64,000 nt of DNA from Brevibacterium sediminis (GTDB lineage: Bacteria; Actinomycetota; Actinomycetes; Actinomycetales; Brevibacteriaceae), in assembly GCF_013623905.1 (NCBI RefSeq), contig NZ_JABKDD010000001.1:868001-932000 (forward strand), written 5' to 3'. The translations under genes were made by a program, and so were the position numbers. Below the pieces are notes generated by a model. The model made no database searches and was not told where the DNA came from. It worked only from the letters and a program-made list of their open reading frames with translations. Of this stretch, positions 26,776 to 35,435 are shown piece after piece. Numbering within the stretch: the stretch's first letter is position 1; every line of letters begins with the position of its first letter.

Positions 26776-28848
26776 TCACATGAGCATCTTCAGCCGTGCC
26801 CGGTGCTGCTCGAGGGTCTGCAGCTGACCGAGCAGTGCTGCCTGACCTGCTCCGTCGGCGGTGTCCTGGCGCTGCAGGCGGGAGTGGAGTTCCTTGGCGA
26901 TGCGTTCGAGGTCGTAGTCGAAGAGGCGAGCGACGATCCCGCGGGCGAACCGATCGATCCCGTCTCCCTCGATGACAGGCAGCGGGGTCACGAGCAGCTG
27001 GGCCACATAGGGCTTGAGGTCCTCAGCTGCGGCGTCGAGCACGCGTTCGGCCCATTTCGACTGAGCCGTGCCGGCTGCACCCAGTCCCCCGGCCTGTTTG
27101 ATGGCGTCCTGGATCCGCCGGTAGCCGGGGTGCTCGAAGGCCTTCGCGGACAGCGAGTCGAAGAGCTTCGCATTGACCACCTCCGGATGTTGGAGGGCGA
27201 CCATGAGAGCCCCCTTCTCCGTCTTCAGCCGGGCGGGGCTGATCGGGGCCGAGAGGTTCGAGACGTCGGGGCGTTCGTCGTAGACGTATTCGATGCTGCG
27301 TTCATCGGAGACCTCCCCCGCCGAGGCGGGACCGGGCCCGCGTGCGCCTCCGGACGGGGCGATTCCCGGCTCGGTTCCGGGACCGGTCCCCTGTCCCGAA
27401 CCTGACCCGTGCCCGGGTCCGGATGTGGCCGGCGACGAGGGTGCGGGTGCGCTCGGTGCCGGCGGTGGGCCGTCGCGGTAGGACGACTGGCGGGCGGGCG
27501 CCTCGGCGGGCTGGCGGTTCTGCTTCGGTTGGCGGGCGGCGGTGCGGACTGCGGCCTCCACCTCGTCGATATCGACGCCGATGCGACCGGCGACGAACCG
27601 GTAGTAGTGGGAGAGGCTGTTGCGGTCGCGGATGTCGGTGAGCACCTCGGCGGCGGCGCGGACCGCGGAGATCCGTCCTTCGACGGTGTCGAGGTCGAAG
27701 CGGGAGATCGCGGTGGTGATGACGAACTCGAAGAGCGGCTTGCAACCGTCGATGAGTTCGCGCAGGGCCGCGTCGCCCTTCTGCATGCGCAGGTCACAGG
27801 GATCGAGGCCATCGGGTTCGACGGCGACGAAGGTTTGGGCGGTGAACAGGTTCTCGAATTCGAAGGCTTTGAGCGCAGCCTTCTGACCGGCGGCGTCGCC
27901 GTCGAAGGTGAAGATCACCTGTCCGGTCGAGTCGTCGCCGAGGAGGCGGCGGATGATCTTCACGTGTTCGGCACCGAAGGCCGTGCCGCAGGTGGCCACG
28001 GCCTGGTCGACTCCGGCGAGGTGGGCGGCCATGACGTCGGTGTAGCCCTCGACGACGACGACGCGTTTGGTCTTCGCGATGGACTTCTTCGCCAGGTCGA
28101 GTCCGTAGAGAACCTGATTCTTGTGATAGAGAGCGGTCTCGGGAGTGTTGAGGTACTTCGGTCCCTTGTCATCGTCATAGAGTCGGCGGGCGCCGAAGCC
28201 GATGGTCCGGGCGGTCATGTCCTTGATCGGCCAGATCACCCGACCACGGAATCGGTCGTAGATTCCCCGACCGCCCTCGCTGGCCAGGCCGCCGGCGAGG
28301 ATCTCCTCATCGGTGAAGCCGGCCTTGCGCAGATGGCTCGTCAGGGCATCCCAGGATTTCGGGGCGAACCCGATGCCGAATTCCCGGCTCGACTCGGCGG
28401 GAAAACCGCGGCCGGACAGGAACTCCCGGCCGATCTGCCCGGCCTCGGACTCGAGGGCCTGGGCGAAGAAGCGCCCCGCGACCTCGTGCATCTCCAGCAG
28501 CCGCTGCCTGCGGCTGGCCTGTTCCCGGTCCGGGCCCTTCCCGTCCTCGTAGCGCAGGTGCATTCCGGCCTTGCCGGCCAGCGTCTCGACGGCTTCGACG
28601 AAGCTGAGCTGTTCGACCTTCTGCAGGAAGGTGAACACGTCTCCGGACTCACCGCAGCCGAAGCAGTGGTACATCCCGACCTGCGGACGCACCGTGAACG
28701 ACGGAGTCTTCTCGTCGTGGAACGGGCACAGTCCTTTGAGGGATCCGATGCCCGCGGTCTTGAGGGTGACGAATTCCCCGATCACCTCGTCGATGCGGGT
28801 GCGGCTGCGCAGTTCGTCGATGTCCTCGCGTTTGATGAGTCCGGCCAT
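26776..28848 (-). CDS. dnaG: DNA primase
   Basis: DnaG makes RNA primers for replication. The 690 residues show the N-terminal zinc ribbon (C41, H44, C62, C65), the TOPRIM catalytic core (VVVVEGYTDVM and FDGDAAGQ), a Pro/Gly/Ser-rich linker of about 60 residues (around 455-515) and a C-terminal helicase-interaction domain. It ends the operon that begins with the dihydrouridine synthase; only three bases separate it from the upstream dgt stop. The linker is longer and more repetitive than usual but in frame. Confidence 0.96.
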   Translation of the reverse strand: MAGLIKREDIDELRSRTRIDEVIGEFVTLKTAGIGSLKGLCPFHDEKTPSFTVRPQVGMYHCFGCGESGDVFTFLQKVEQLSFVEAVETLAGKAGMHLRYEDGKGPDREQASRRQRLLEMHEVAGRFFAQALESEAGQIGREFLSGRGFPAESSREFGIGFAPKSWDALTSHLRKAGFTDEEILAGGLASEGGRGIYDRFRGRVIWPIKDMTARTIGFGARRLYDDDKGPKYLNTPETALYHKNQVLYGLDLAKKSIAKTKRVVVVEGYTDVMAAHLAGVDQAVATCGTAFGAEHVKIIRRLLGDDSTGQVIFTFDGDAAGQKAALKAFEFENLFTAQTFVAVEPDGLDPCDLRMQKGDAALRELIDGCKPLFEFVITTAISRFDLDTVEGRISAVRAAAEVLTDIRDRNSLSHYYRFVAGRIGVDIDEVEAAVRTAARQPKQNRQPAEAPARQSSYRDGPPPAPSAPAPSSPATSGPGHGSGSGQGTGPGTEPGIAPSGGARGPGPASAGEVSDERSIEYVYDERPDVSNLSAPISPARLKTEKGALMVALQHPEVVNAKLFDSLSAKAFEHPGYRRIQDAIKQAGGLGAAGTAQSKWAERVLDAAAEDLKPYVAQLLVTPLPVIEGDGIDRFARGIVARLFDYDLERIAKELHSRLQRQDTADGAGQAALLGQLQTLEQHRARLKMLM

Positions 28849-28851
28849 GGT

Positions 28852-30159
28852 CTAGAGCCGATCCTCCGCTCCGGCGTTGAGGTGGTGGTACAGGGCCCAG
28901 GCGGAATGGTCGGTCAGGGAGGCGATCTGGTCGACGATGACACGCAGTCGTGCGGAGTCGTCGGCGGCCTCGGCGTGGTCTGCCCGGAACATCGGATCGA
29001 GCTTGTCCGGTGACTGCGAGTACCATTCGGCGAGTTCGTTGATGACCGCCGCCTGGATGTCATGCAGTCGCAGTCGATCCTCGGCGACCATCACCGTCAG
29101 CGTGGCCATGCCTTTGAGCACGGCGATCTCCACGGTGGTCGCCTCGGGGACGACGAGTGAGGCCGAGTATCGGGCGAGGGGCTCCCAGCCGAATTCCTCA
29201 CGGGTCGCGGATTCCGCGGCACCGACGAAGCGCCCGATGAGCTGACTGGTCATGTGTTTGAGGCCGGCCTGAGCACGTCGGGATCCGTCGAAGGCCTCCT
29301 TGGGCCAGTAGGCGGCGGCCTGCAGTCGGCCGAGTGCCTTGTCCATCTCCGCATCGGTGGTCTCCGGCAGGTACCACTGACGGGTGATGTCGAAGAGCTC
29401 GGCCCGCCGCTCATCGGCGGCGAAGTCGGCAAGGTCCAGATGGCCTGCGACGATGGCGTCCTCGACATCGTGGACGGAATAGGAGATGTCGTCGGCCAAG
29501 TCCATGACCTGGGCTTCGATGCATTTCTGGCCGTTGTCGATGCCGTCGCGGTAGAAGTCGAAGACAGCCCGGTCGTCATCGTAGACACCGAATTTGCGCA
29601 CCCCGGAGTCGCGGCGACCGGCCGTGGCTTCGGCTCGCGGCCATGGGTACTTCGTCAGTGCATCGAGGCTCGCGCGGGAGAGGTTGAGGCCGGCCGGGCG
29701 GCCGTCATCGGCGATGACCTTCGGTTCGATCCGGGTGACCAGACGCAGGGTCTGGGCATTGCCCTCGAAGCCGCCGATGTCTGCGCACAGGGCATCGAGG
29801 ATCGTCTCACCATGGTGGCCGAAAGGAGGGTGTCCGAGGTCGTGGGACAGACATGCGGTGTCGACGATATCGGGATCGCAGCCGAGGTAGCGGGCGAGTT
29901 CGCGGCCGACCTGGGCGACCTCGAGGGAGTGAGTGAGACGGGTGCGGACGAAATCGTCCGTACCCGGGGACACGACCTGGGTCTTCGCGCCGAGGCGTCG
30001 CAGACCCGAGGAGTGGAGGACGCGGGCACGGTCGCGCTGGAAAGCCGAGCGCCGCGGATTCTTCGCCGGTTCGCTCACCCACCGCTCCTCGTCCCACGGC
30101 GAGTAGACCGCCACGGTCCCCGTCCCCACCGAGGTGTGCGGGTGAGTGTCGAAGGGCAT
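28852..30159 (-). CDS. dgt: Deoxyguanosinetriphosphate triphosphohydrolase-like protein
   Basis: This 435-residue HD-domain dNTPase has metal ligands in RLTHSLEVAQVG and SHDLGHPPFGHHGE, and a later DLADDISYSVHDVEDA. Such enzymes hydrolyse dNTPs to nucleoside and triphosphate and influence nucleotide pools; the dgt-dnaG pairing is conserved in actinobacteria. The ATG at 30159 (MPFDTHP) has AGGAGG six bases upstream; the in-frame ATG at 30165 would leave no spacing. It starts two bases after the dus stop and is followed by dnaG. Confidence 0.93.
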   Translation of the reverse strand: MPFDTHPHTSVGTGTVAVYSPWDEERWVSEPAKNPRRSAFQRDRARVLHSSGLRRLGAKTQVVSPGTDDFVRTRLTHSLEVAQVGRELARYLGCDPDIVDTACLSHDLGHPPFGHHGETILDALCADIGGFEGNAQTLRLVTRIEPKVIADDGRPAGLNLSRASLDALTKYPWPRAEATAGRRDSGVRKFGVYDDDRAVFDFYRDGIDNGQKCIEAQVMDLADDISYSVHDVEDAIVAGHLDLADFAADERRAELFDITRQWYLPETTDAEMDKALGRLQAAAYWPKEAFDGSRRAQAGLKHMTSQLIGRFVGAAESATREEFGWEPLARYSASLVVPEATTVEIAVLKGMATLTVMVAEDRLRLHDIQAAVINELAEWYSQSPDKLDPMFRADHAEAADDSARLRVIVDQIASLTDHSAWALYHHLNAGAEDRL

Positions 30160-30161
30160 TC

Positions 30162-31349
30162 TCATCCTCCTGAGATGTCGAGTTCGGCCTCCGACAGCAG
30201 CGACTTCCCGCTGGGATCGAAGATGCGGGAGTCCAACCACCCCTCGGGCAGGTGCGGCTTCTTCGGCCTGGTGGTGCGGCCGCGGGACCCTTCGGCGGCT
30301 TCTCCCGGGTAGGGCGCGGTCTTGTCGAGCTGGTCGAGCAGTCCGGCGAGTTCTTCGAGAGAGGAGACCATGGCCAGCTGGCTGCGCAGCTCTCCCCCGA
30401 CGGGGTAGCCCTTGAAGTACCAGGCGATGTGTTTGCGCAGGTCACGGACGCCGAGGAATTCGTCCTCGAAGTGATCGACGAGGTATTCGCCGTGTTTGTA
30501 CACGGCACGAGCCACCTCGGCGAGTCCGGGACGGTGGCGTTCGTCGCTGCCGTTCAGCGCGTTCGCGAGGTCGCCGAACAGCCACGGCCGGCCTTGACAG
30601 CCACGCCCGATGACGACGCCGTCGCAGCCGGTCTTGGCCATCATGTCCAGGGCATCCTCGGCGGCGAAGATATCACCGTTGCCGAGCACCGGAACGGTGT
30701 CGCCGAGGTGGTCCTTGAGCCGGGCGATCGCGTCCCAGTCCGCGGTCCCCGAGTAGAGATCGGCCGCGGTGCGGCCGTGCAGTGCGACGGCGGCGACGCC
30801 GGCGTTGCGCGCGGTCTCGGCGGCGTCGAGGAAGGTCGTGTGGTCGGCATCGATGCCTTTGCGCATCTTCACGGTCACGGGCACGTCCCGGCGGGCCGCC
30901 TCGGTGACGGCCGTGGTGACGATGGATTTGAACAGGTCCTGCTTCCACGGCAGCGCGGAGCCGCCGCCCTTGCGGGTGACCTTGGGGACGGGGCAGCCGA
31001 AGTTGAGGTCGATGTGATCGGCGCGGTCCTCTTCGACGAGCATCCGCACGGCCTGACCCATGGTCACCGGGTCGACTCCGTAGAGCTGGACGGAGCGTGG
31101 GGTCTCATAGGGCTCGTGGTGGATGATGCGCATCGTCTTCGGATTGCGCTCGACCAGGGCCCGGGTGGTGACCATTTCGGTCACGTACAGGCCGGCGCCG
31201 TATTCGCGGCACAGACGGCGGAAGGCGGTGTTCGTGATTCCGGCCATGGGCGCGAGCACGACGGGCGAGGACAGCTCGATGGGCCCGATGCGCAGGGCAG
31301 TTTCGGGCTTCGGGGATGCGGCTTCTGGGGCAGGGCTGATGACACTCAC
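30162..31349 (-). CDS. tRNA-dihydrouridine synthase (DusB-like)
   Basis: This FMN-dependent enzyme reduces uridine to dihydrouridine in tRNA. The 395 residues show the barrel start VVLAPMAGITNTAFRRL, the catalytic Cys in LNFGCPVPKVTRKGGG, and FMN-phosphate contacts in GNGDIF and GVVIGRGCQGRPW. The C-terminal 60 residues are a basic/acidic tail (RGRTTRPKKPHLPEGW) seen in actinobacterial members. The GTG start is six bases after a GATAAT box, so the transcript may be leaderless. It is the promoter-proximal gene of dus-dgt-dnaG. Confidence 0.94.
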   Translation of the reverse strand: MSVISPAPEAASPKPETALRIGPIELSSPVVLAPMAGITNTAFRRLCREYGAGLYVTEMVTTRALVERNPKTMRIIHHEPYETPRSVQLYGVDPVTMGQAVRMLVEEDRADHIDLNFGCPVPKVTRKGGGSALPWKQDLFKSIVTTAVTEAARRDVPVTVKMRKGIDADHTTFLDAAETARNAGVAAVALHGRTAADLYSGTADWDAIARLKDHLGDTVPVLGNGDIFAAEDALDMMAKTGCDGVVIGRGCQGRPWLFGDLANALNGSDERHRPGLAEVARAVYKHGEYLVDHFEDEFLGVRDLRKHIAWYFKGYPVGGELRSQLAMVSSLEELAGLLDQLDKTAPYPGEAAEGSRGRTTRPKKPHLPEGWLDSRIFDPSGKSLLSEAELDISGG

Positions 31350-31355
31350 GCAACC

Positions 31356-31361
31356 ATTATC
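31356..31361 (-). promoter_or_regulatory. -10-like GATAAT before the dus start
   Basis: On the minus strand GATAAT ends six bases before the GTG at 31349; TTGAC-like sequence lies nearby but at the wrong spacing for a -35. It probably drives dus-dgt-dnaG as a leaderless message. Confidence 0.4.
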
Positions 31362-31440
31362 CCAGTCAAGTCAAAATCGCACATTCTCGTCTGCCTCTCC
31401 TGCCTGCTTCGCCGCCTCGGCTCGTCCTATTCGTCTCAAC

Positions 31441-33117
31441 TCAATCAACGGCTTCGGTGCGCAGAAATTCCCGCACGTCCCATTCGGTGTCGACGGAGAG
31501 TTCGGCGGCGAGCCGGTCGTCGTGGGTGACGATCACCATGGCCCCGCCGAATCCTTCGAGCGCGGTCACCAGCGCCTCGAGGGATGACAGGTCGAGATTG
31601 TTGCCCGGTTCGTCGAGGATGAGCAGCTGCGGAGCCGGGTCATGGAGGAGCCCTGAGGCCAGGGCGACGCGGAAGCGCTCCCCTCCGGACAGGGTCTGAC
31701 AGATCTGATCGGTGCGTCCGGCGCGCAGTCCCATGGCCGCGAGCACCTCGTGGACGCGGTGCGGGTCGAGCTGCGGGTTGCCCGCGCGCACTGCCTCCAT
31801 CACCGTGAGCTCCCCCGGCAGTCGGTACTGCTGGTCGAGGTGAGCCGTCGGTGCGGAGACGGTGATGGCGAGGTCGCCGAAGAGTTCAGCGACCGGCGGA
31901 CCGGTTTCGGCCCCCACGTGTCCCTCGACCGTGTCGCCCGTGCCACCGCCCTGTCTGTCCTGGCCGTTGGCAGCCGCCAGGATCGCTGCCAGCAGGGTCG
32001 ACTTGCCCGCCCCGTTCGGTCCGGTCAGCCGGATCCGCTCGGGACCGAAGATCGTCTGCGGACGTTCGGACCTCGCCGAGGCGGTCGTGGAGATCTCGAG
32101 GACCCGTTTGCTCGCGTGGACCTGGGTGTCCGGCAGGTCGAGGCGGACGCTCGAGGACCGGCGCAGCGCATCCTTGGCGTTGGTGAGCTCGTCCCAGGCA
32201 GCCGCTTCGTCGGCGGCTTTGTCGCCGCGGCGTTTGGCCGCGGACTTCTCGGCGAAGTTCGTCAGCCCGTTCATCACGATCTTCGGTCGACGTTTGTTCT
32301 CTTTGTCCTTCTTGGCCTTCCGGTCGGCTCGAGCGAGTTTCGTCTCCAGTTCGATCCGTTGGCGCTTCTCGACCTGGTGGGACTTCTTCGCATCCGTGAC
32401 CTTCTGCTGCTTCGCCTCCTCCTCCGCGGCGACCATGGCTTCGTAGTCGTCGAAGTTCCCTCCGTAGACCCGCAGCCGGTCGGTCATCTCGATGATCGAG
32501 GTCATATGCGACAGCAGCGTGCGGTCGTGGGAGATGACCAGGGTCGGTCCGCGTCGGTCGGTGAGCAGCGTCGTCAGCATAGTCCGTCCGTCCTCGTCGA
32601 GGTTGTTGCTCGGCTCGTCGAGGATCAGCCAGGTGTCACCGACCAGTGCCGCTCGGGCCAGTCCGATGCGTGTGGCCTGTCCACCGGAGAAGCTGCTCAG
32701 ACTCCGATCGAGATCGCTGACACTCAGCTGCAGACCGAGTTCGGACAGCGCCGCCAGGGCTCGCTCTTCGATATCCCAATCGTCGCCGATGAGGTCGAAG
32801 TCGGCCCCCGTCGCCTCTCCGGCCAGGGCGCGGCCCAGCGCTTGTCGGACGGGGGCGATGTCCAGCGCGGCATCGACCCGCTGCGTCGAATGCGGCAGCA
32901 GCTGGTCGATGTAGACGGCGCCATCGGCACCTGTGACGGTTCCTGACGAGGCACTCAGCCGACCGGCGAGGATGCGGGCGAAGGTGGATTTGCCGATTCC
33001 GTTGTCGCCGACGAGTCCGACGAGGCCGGCCGGGATGGTGGCGGTGAGTCGGGAGAAGATCTCGGTATCGTCGCCGAGGCGGTAGTCCAGTTCGGACACA
33101 GTGATTGCTGCAGGCAT
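31441..33117 (-). CDS. ABC-F family ATPase
   Basis: This 558-residue protein has two ATP-binding cassettes and no membrane segment, as in ribosome-associated ABC-F proteins. Domain 1 has Walker A GDNGIGKST, signature FSGGQATRIGLARA and Walker B LILDEPSNN. A Lys/Glu-rich linker follows (about residues 225-290), then domain 2 with GPNGAGKST, LSGGERFRVALA and LILDEPGNNLD. Some members protect ribosomes from antibiotics and others tune translation; this one could be either. The ATG at 33117 with GAGG six bases upstream is preferred over 33129. A promoter lies about 115 bases upstream. Confidence 0.92.
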   Translation of the reverse strand: MPAAITVSELDYRLGDDTEIFSRLTATIPAGLVGLVGDNGIGKSTFARILAGRLSASSGTVTGADGAVYIDQLLPHSTQRVDAALDIAPVRQALGRALAGEATGADFDLIGDDWDIEERALAALSELGLQLSVSDLDRSLSSFSGGQATRIGLARAALVGDTWLILDEPSNNLDEDGRTMLTTLLTDRRGPTLVISHDRTLLSHMTSIIEMTDRLRVYGGNFDDYEAMVAAEEEAKQQKVTDAKKSHQVEKRQRIELETKLARADRKAKKDKENKRRPKIVMNGLTNFAEKSAAKRRGDKAADEAAAWDELTNAKDALRRSSSVRLDLPDTQVHASKRVLEISTTASARSERPQTIFGPERIRLTGPNGAGKSTLLAAILAAANGQDRQGGGTGDTVEGHVGAETGPPVAELFGDLAITVSAPTAHLDQQYRLPGELTVMEAVRAGNPQLDPHRVHEVLAAMGLRAGRTDQICQTLSGGERFRVALASGLLHDPAPQLLILDEPGNNLDLSSLEALVTALEGFGGAMVIVTHDDRLAAELSVDTEWDVREFLRTEAVD

Positions 33118-33231
33118 GAGGGTCCTCATTTCGTGTACGCAGAAGCGCTGCGGGCCCGTGGCACCCGCAAGTCACGGTATGAGGATTCACTTCACAGCAG
33201 AGACGTCCTTGAACGGAAATGGAACATAACA

Positions 33232-33260
33232 ATGATCGCCGAGGCAGCTCGCCCGGTCAA
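33232..33260 (-). promoter_or_regulatory. ABC-F gene promoter, TTGACC-17-GATCAT
   Basis: Minus-strand TTGACC (33260-33255) and GATCAT (33237-33232) are 17 bases apart. The leader of about 110 bases contains a TGCGGG/CCCGCA hairpin. A CGCCGAGG motif overlaps the promoter spacer and -10 box. Confidence 0.5.
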
Positions 33261-33264
33261 CACC

Positions 33265-33342
33265 ACCCCTTCTTACTACCTGACGGCGGCCCAGCAACCT
33301 CGCGCCAGGTTGCTGGGCCGCCGTCAGGTAGTAAGAAGGGGT
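33265..33342. repeat. Dispersed palindrome, copy 2 (extended to 78 bp)
   Basis: The 56-bp core (33276-33331) is identical to copy 1 except for one C.C mismatch next to the tip (33301 with 33306). The flanks ACCCCTTCTTA and TAAGAAGGGGT also pair perfectly, extending the arms to 39 bp. It lies nine bases past the stop codon of the XRE-cupin gene and just upstream of the ABC-F promoter. Confidence 0.93.
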
Positions 33343-33351
33343 CCGGCAGGT

Positions 33352-33900
33352 TCAGATGATGATGAGCATGAGTTCGGCGGGCTCGTCGTGGGGGTTGGCC
33401 AATTGGTGTGGAACGTCACCGGGAGCCTGGGCGCAGTCACCGGCGTGCAGGGTCGTACGACGGTCGATGGTGACGACCTCGATGCTGCCTTTGAGGACGA
33501 AGAAGCTCTCACGCGATCCGCTGCGGTGGGCGGCGAAGGCCGAGGTCTCGCTGCGCGGGTCGAGGCGGTAGTGCACGACATCCATGTTCTCGATCGCCGA
33601 AGGCAGATCCCGCCGCCAGACCCCCTTGCCGAAGGTCGAGGTCGTGGGGATCGCCTCACTGCGGGTGATCGTGACTTCCGGAGCGGCCAGCAGCTCGCCG
33701 ACGTCGACGCCGAGGGCGCGGGAGAGACCCATGGCGTTCGATACCGATGTGTCCTGCTCGCCTCGTTCGATCTTCGACAGAGCGGCGCGGGACAGCCCCG
33801 CCCTCACCGCGAGCTCGTTGAGGGTAAGGTTGTTGTACTTGCGCCGGGCTCTGATGCGGGCGCCGAAGACACGTGCGCCGAGATCCTCTTCTTTCGCCAT
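33352..33900 (-). CDS. XRE family regulator with C-terminal cupin domain
   Basis: This 182-residue regulator has an N-terminal XRE helix-turn-helix (LTLNELAVRAGLSRAALSKIERGEQ) and a C-terminal cupin (ETSAFAAHRSGSRESFFVLKGSIEV, then HAGDCAQAPGDVPHQL) that probably senses a small molecule. It diverges from the permease gene at 33962; the 61-base gap holds a dyad that likely lets it control both genes. The palindrome copy 2 sits just after its stop and may terminate its message. Confidence 0.92.
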   Translation of the reverse strand: MAKEEDLGARVFGARIRARRKYNNLTLNELAVRAGLSRAALSKIERGEQDTSVSNAMGLSRALGVDVGELLAAPEVTITRSEAIPTTSTFGKGVWRRDLPSAIENMDVVHYRLDPRSETSAFAAHRSGSRESFFVLKGSIEVVTIDRRTTLHAGDCAQAPGDVPHQLANPHDEPAELMLIII

Positions 33901-33911
33901 TGGAGCATCAT

Positions 33912-33934
33912 ATTCTATTCTTGGATCATAGAAT
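33912..33934. promoter_or_regulatory. Divergent operator ATTCTAT-N9-ATAGAAT
   Basis: This is a perfect 7-bp inverted repeat in the XRE-cupin/permease gap. Each arm reads TAGAAT outward, a good -10 match for each divergent gene (plus strand 33929-33934, minus strand 33917-33912). A protein bound here would block both promoters. Confidence 0.5.
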
Positions 33935-33961
33935 CACATCTCACAAAGGAAACTTCACCCT

Positions 33962-35350
33962 ATGGCGGCAGTGCTGGCTCTCACTCCGATCCTCATTGCC
34001 ATCGTCCTGCTCCTGCTCAAGCAGAGTTCCTGGGTCGCCGCTCTCGCCGGCGCCGTACTCGCGGCCGGTCTCGTCGCCTTCGTCTTCCCCACCCCCGCCT
34101 CGGTGTTGGTGGAATCGGGGATCGACTACTTTCCGCTCATCCTCGAGGTCGCGCTCATCCTGCTCTTCGGCATGCTGCTCGCCCGCCTGCTCGAGTCCGC
34201 AGGGTCGATGTCGCAGATCTCGTCCTGGGTCGAGTCGCTGTCACCGGGTCGCCCACTCGGGGTCGCGCTCGTCGTGTTCGGCATCGTGCCCTTCGCGGAA
34301 TCGGTCACCGGCTTCGGCATCGGAGTCACCGTCGGGGTGCCGATCCTCCGTCACCTCGGCTGCACCCTGCGGCAGTCCGCGATCCTCGGCCTCCTCGGTC
34401 TCATCGCCGTCCCGTGGGGCGCCCTGGGACCGGGCACCACCGTCGCAGCGGCGCTGGCGGGCCTGGACGTCGACGAACTCGGTCTGGCCACGGCATGGAT
34501 CAATGCGATACCGGTCATCATCGTCGCGATCGCGGTGGTCGCGATCATGCGCCCGTCCGCCGCCTCGGCGCTGGGGATCATCGGCGCCGGCGCACTCCTG
34601 TGGGCGGGGATCCTCGCCTCCAGCTCCGTCATCGGCATGGCCCCGTCGGGAATCATCGGATCGCTGATCGTCATCCTCCTCGTCGGTGCGCTGTTCATGA
34701 TCCGCAAGAGAGCCACCGGGCTGACGCGCCGCCTCGGCGTGGCCGTTCTTCCCTACGGGGTGCTCACGGTGGGCCTGCTGTTGGCGCGAGCTCTTCATGC
34801 CGCGCTGCCGTCGACCTTCACGCAGATCATCGCCTCTCCCCCGTTCTGGCTGGCCGCCGCCTGTCTCATCGCTGCCATCACCGTCGCCGGCAGACGCGAT
34901 GTCACGGTTGCGGCCGTGCGTTCCTGGGTTCCCATCGGCGTCGGCACCGCCGCATTCATGCTCATGGGTTGGATCATGACGACGACGGGGATGAGCGAGG
35001 CGATCGGTTCCCTGCTGCCGGCCGGGCTCATTCTGCTGACTCCCTGGCTGAATTCCATCGGAGCGGTGCTCACCGGGTCGAACACTGGAGCGAACTCGAT
35101 GTTCACCGGCACTCTGACCGCGGCCGCCGCATCATCGCATGTTTCGGCCCTGCCGGTCGTCGCGGCCGGAAACGCGGCAGGATCGCTGGCCGCTCTCGCC
35201 GCTCCCCCACGGGTGGCGATGGCTGTGCAGATCGCCGATTCATCGGTGGCCGTCTCGGCGAAGGACATCTCCTGGGTGCAGGGCCGAGCACTCGCGGTGG
35301 CGGGGATCAACGCCCTTGCCCTCGGCCTGTGGATCCAGTTCTTCGTCTGA
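33962..35350 (+). CDS. LctP-like (L-lactate permease family) transporter
   Basis: This 462-residue protein has about 12-13 hydrophobic helices. The region GIVPFAESVTGFGIGVTVGVP resembles the conserved loop of the LctP lactate/glycolate permease family, and SIGAVLTGSNTGANSMF near the C-terminal half matches the family's SNTxxN motif. The substrate is probably a short hydroxy- or keto-acid, inferred from family. AAAGGAAAC precedes the ATG. It is controlled from a shared operator with the XRE-cupin regulator. The protein is somewhat shorter than classical LctP (about 550). Confidence 0.8.
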   Translation: MAAVLALTPILIAIVLLLLKQSSWVAALAGAVLAAGLVAFVFPTPASVLVESGIDYFPLILEVALILLFGMLLARLLESAGSMSQISSWVESLSPGRPLGVALVVFGIVPFAESVTGFGIGVTVGVPILRHLGCTLRQSAILGLLGLIAVPWGALGPGTTVAAALAGLDVDELGLATAWINAIPVIIVAIAVVAIMRPSAASALGIIGAGALLWAGILASSSVIGMAPSGIIGSLIVILLVGALFMIRKRATGLTRRLGVAVLPYGVLTVGLLLARALHAALPSTFTQIIASPPFWLAAACLIAAITVAGRRDVTVAAVRSWVPIGVGTAAFMLMGWIMTTTGMSEAIGSLLPAGLILLTPWLNSIGAVLTGSNTGANSMFTGTLTAAAASSHVSALPVVAAGNAAGSLAALAAPPRVAMAVQIADSSVAVSAKDISWVQGRALAVAGINALALGLWIQFFV

Positions 35351-35435
35351 TCGTCGCCGGCGAGTTCGGCTCGGGGATGCGGACGGAGACTGCTGAGGCG
35401 GGCGGGCTGTGCCCGAGGGGCGGCCGCGGAACGCC

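Noticed and set aside
33192..33227. An 11-codon leader peptide of the ABC-F gene as a called gene
   Set aside because: The ATG coincides with or precedes the predicted transcription start and has no ribosome binding site, so it was kept only as a finding.
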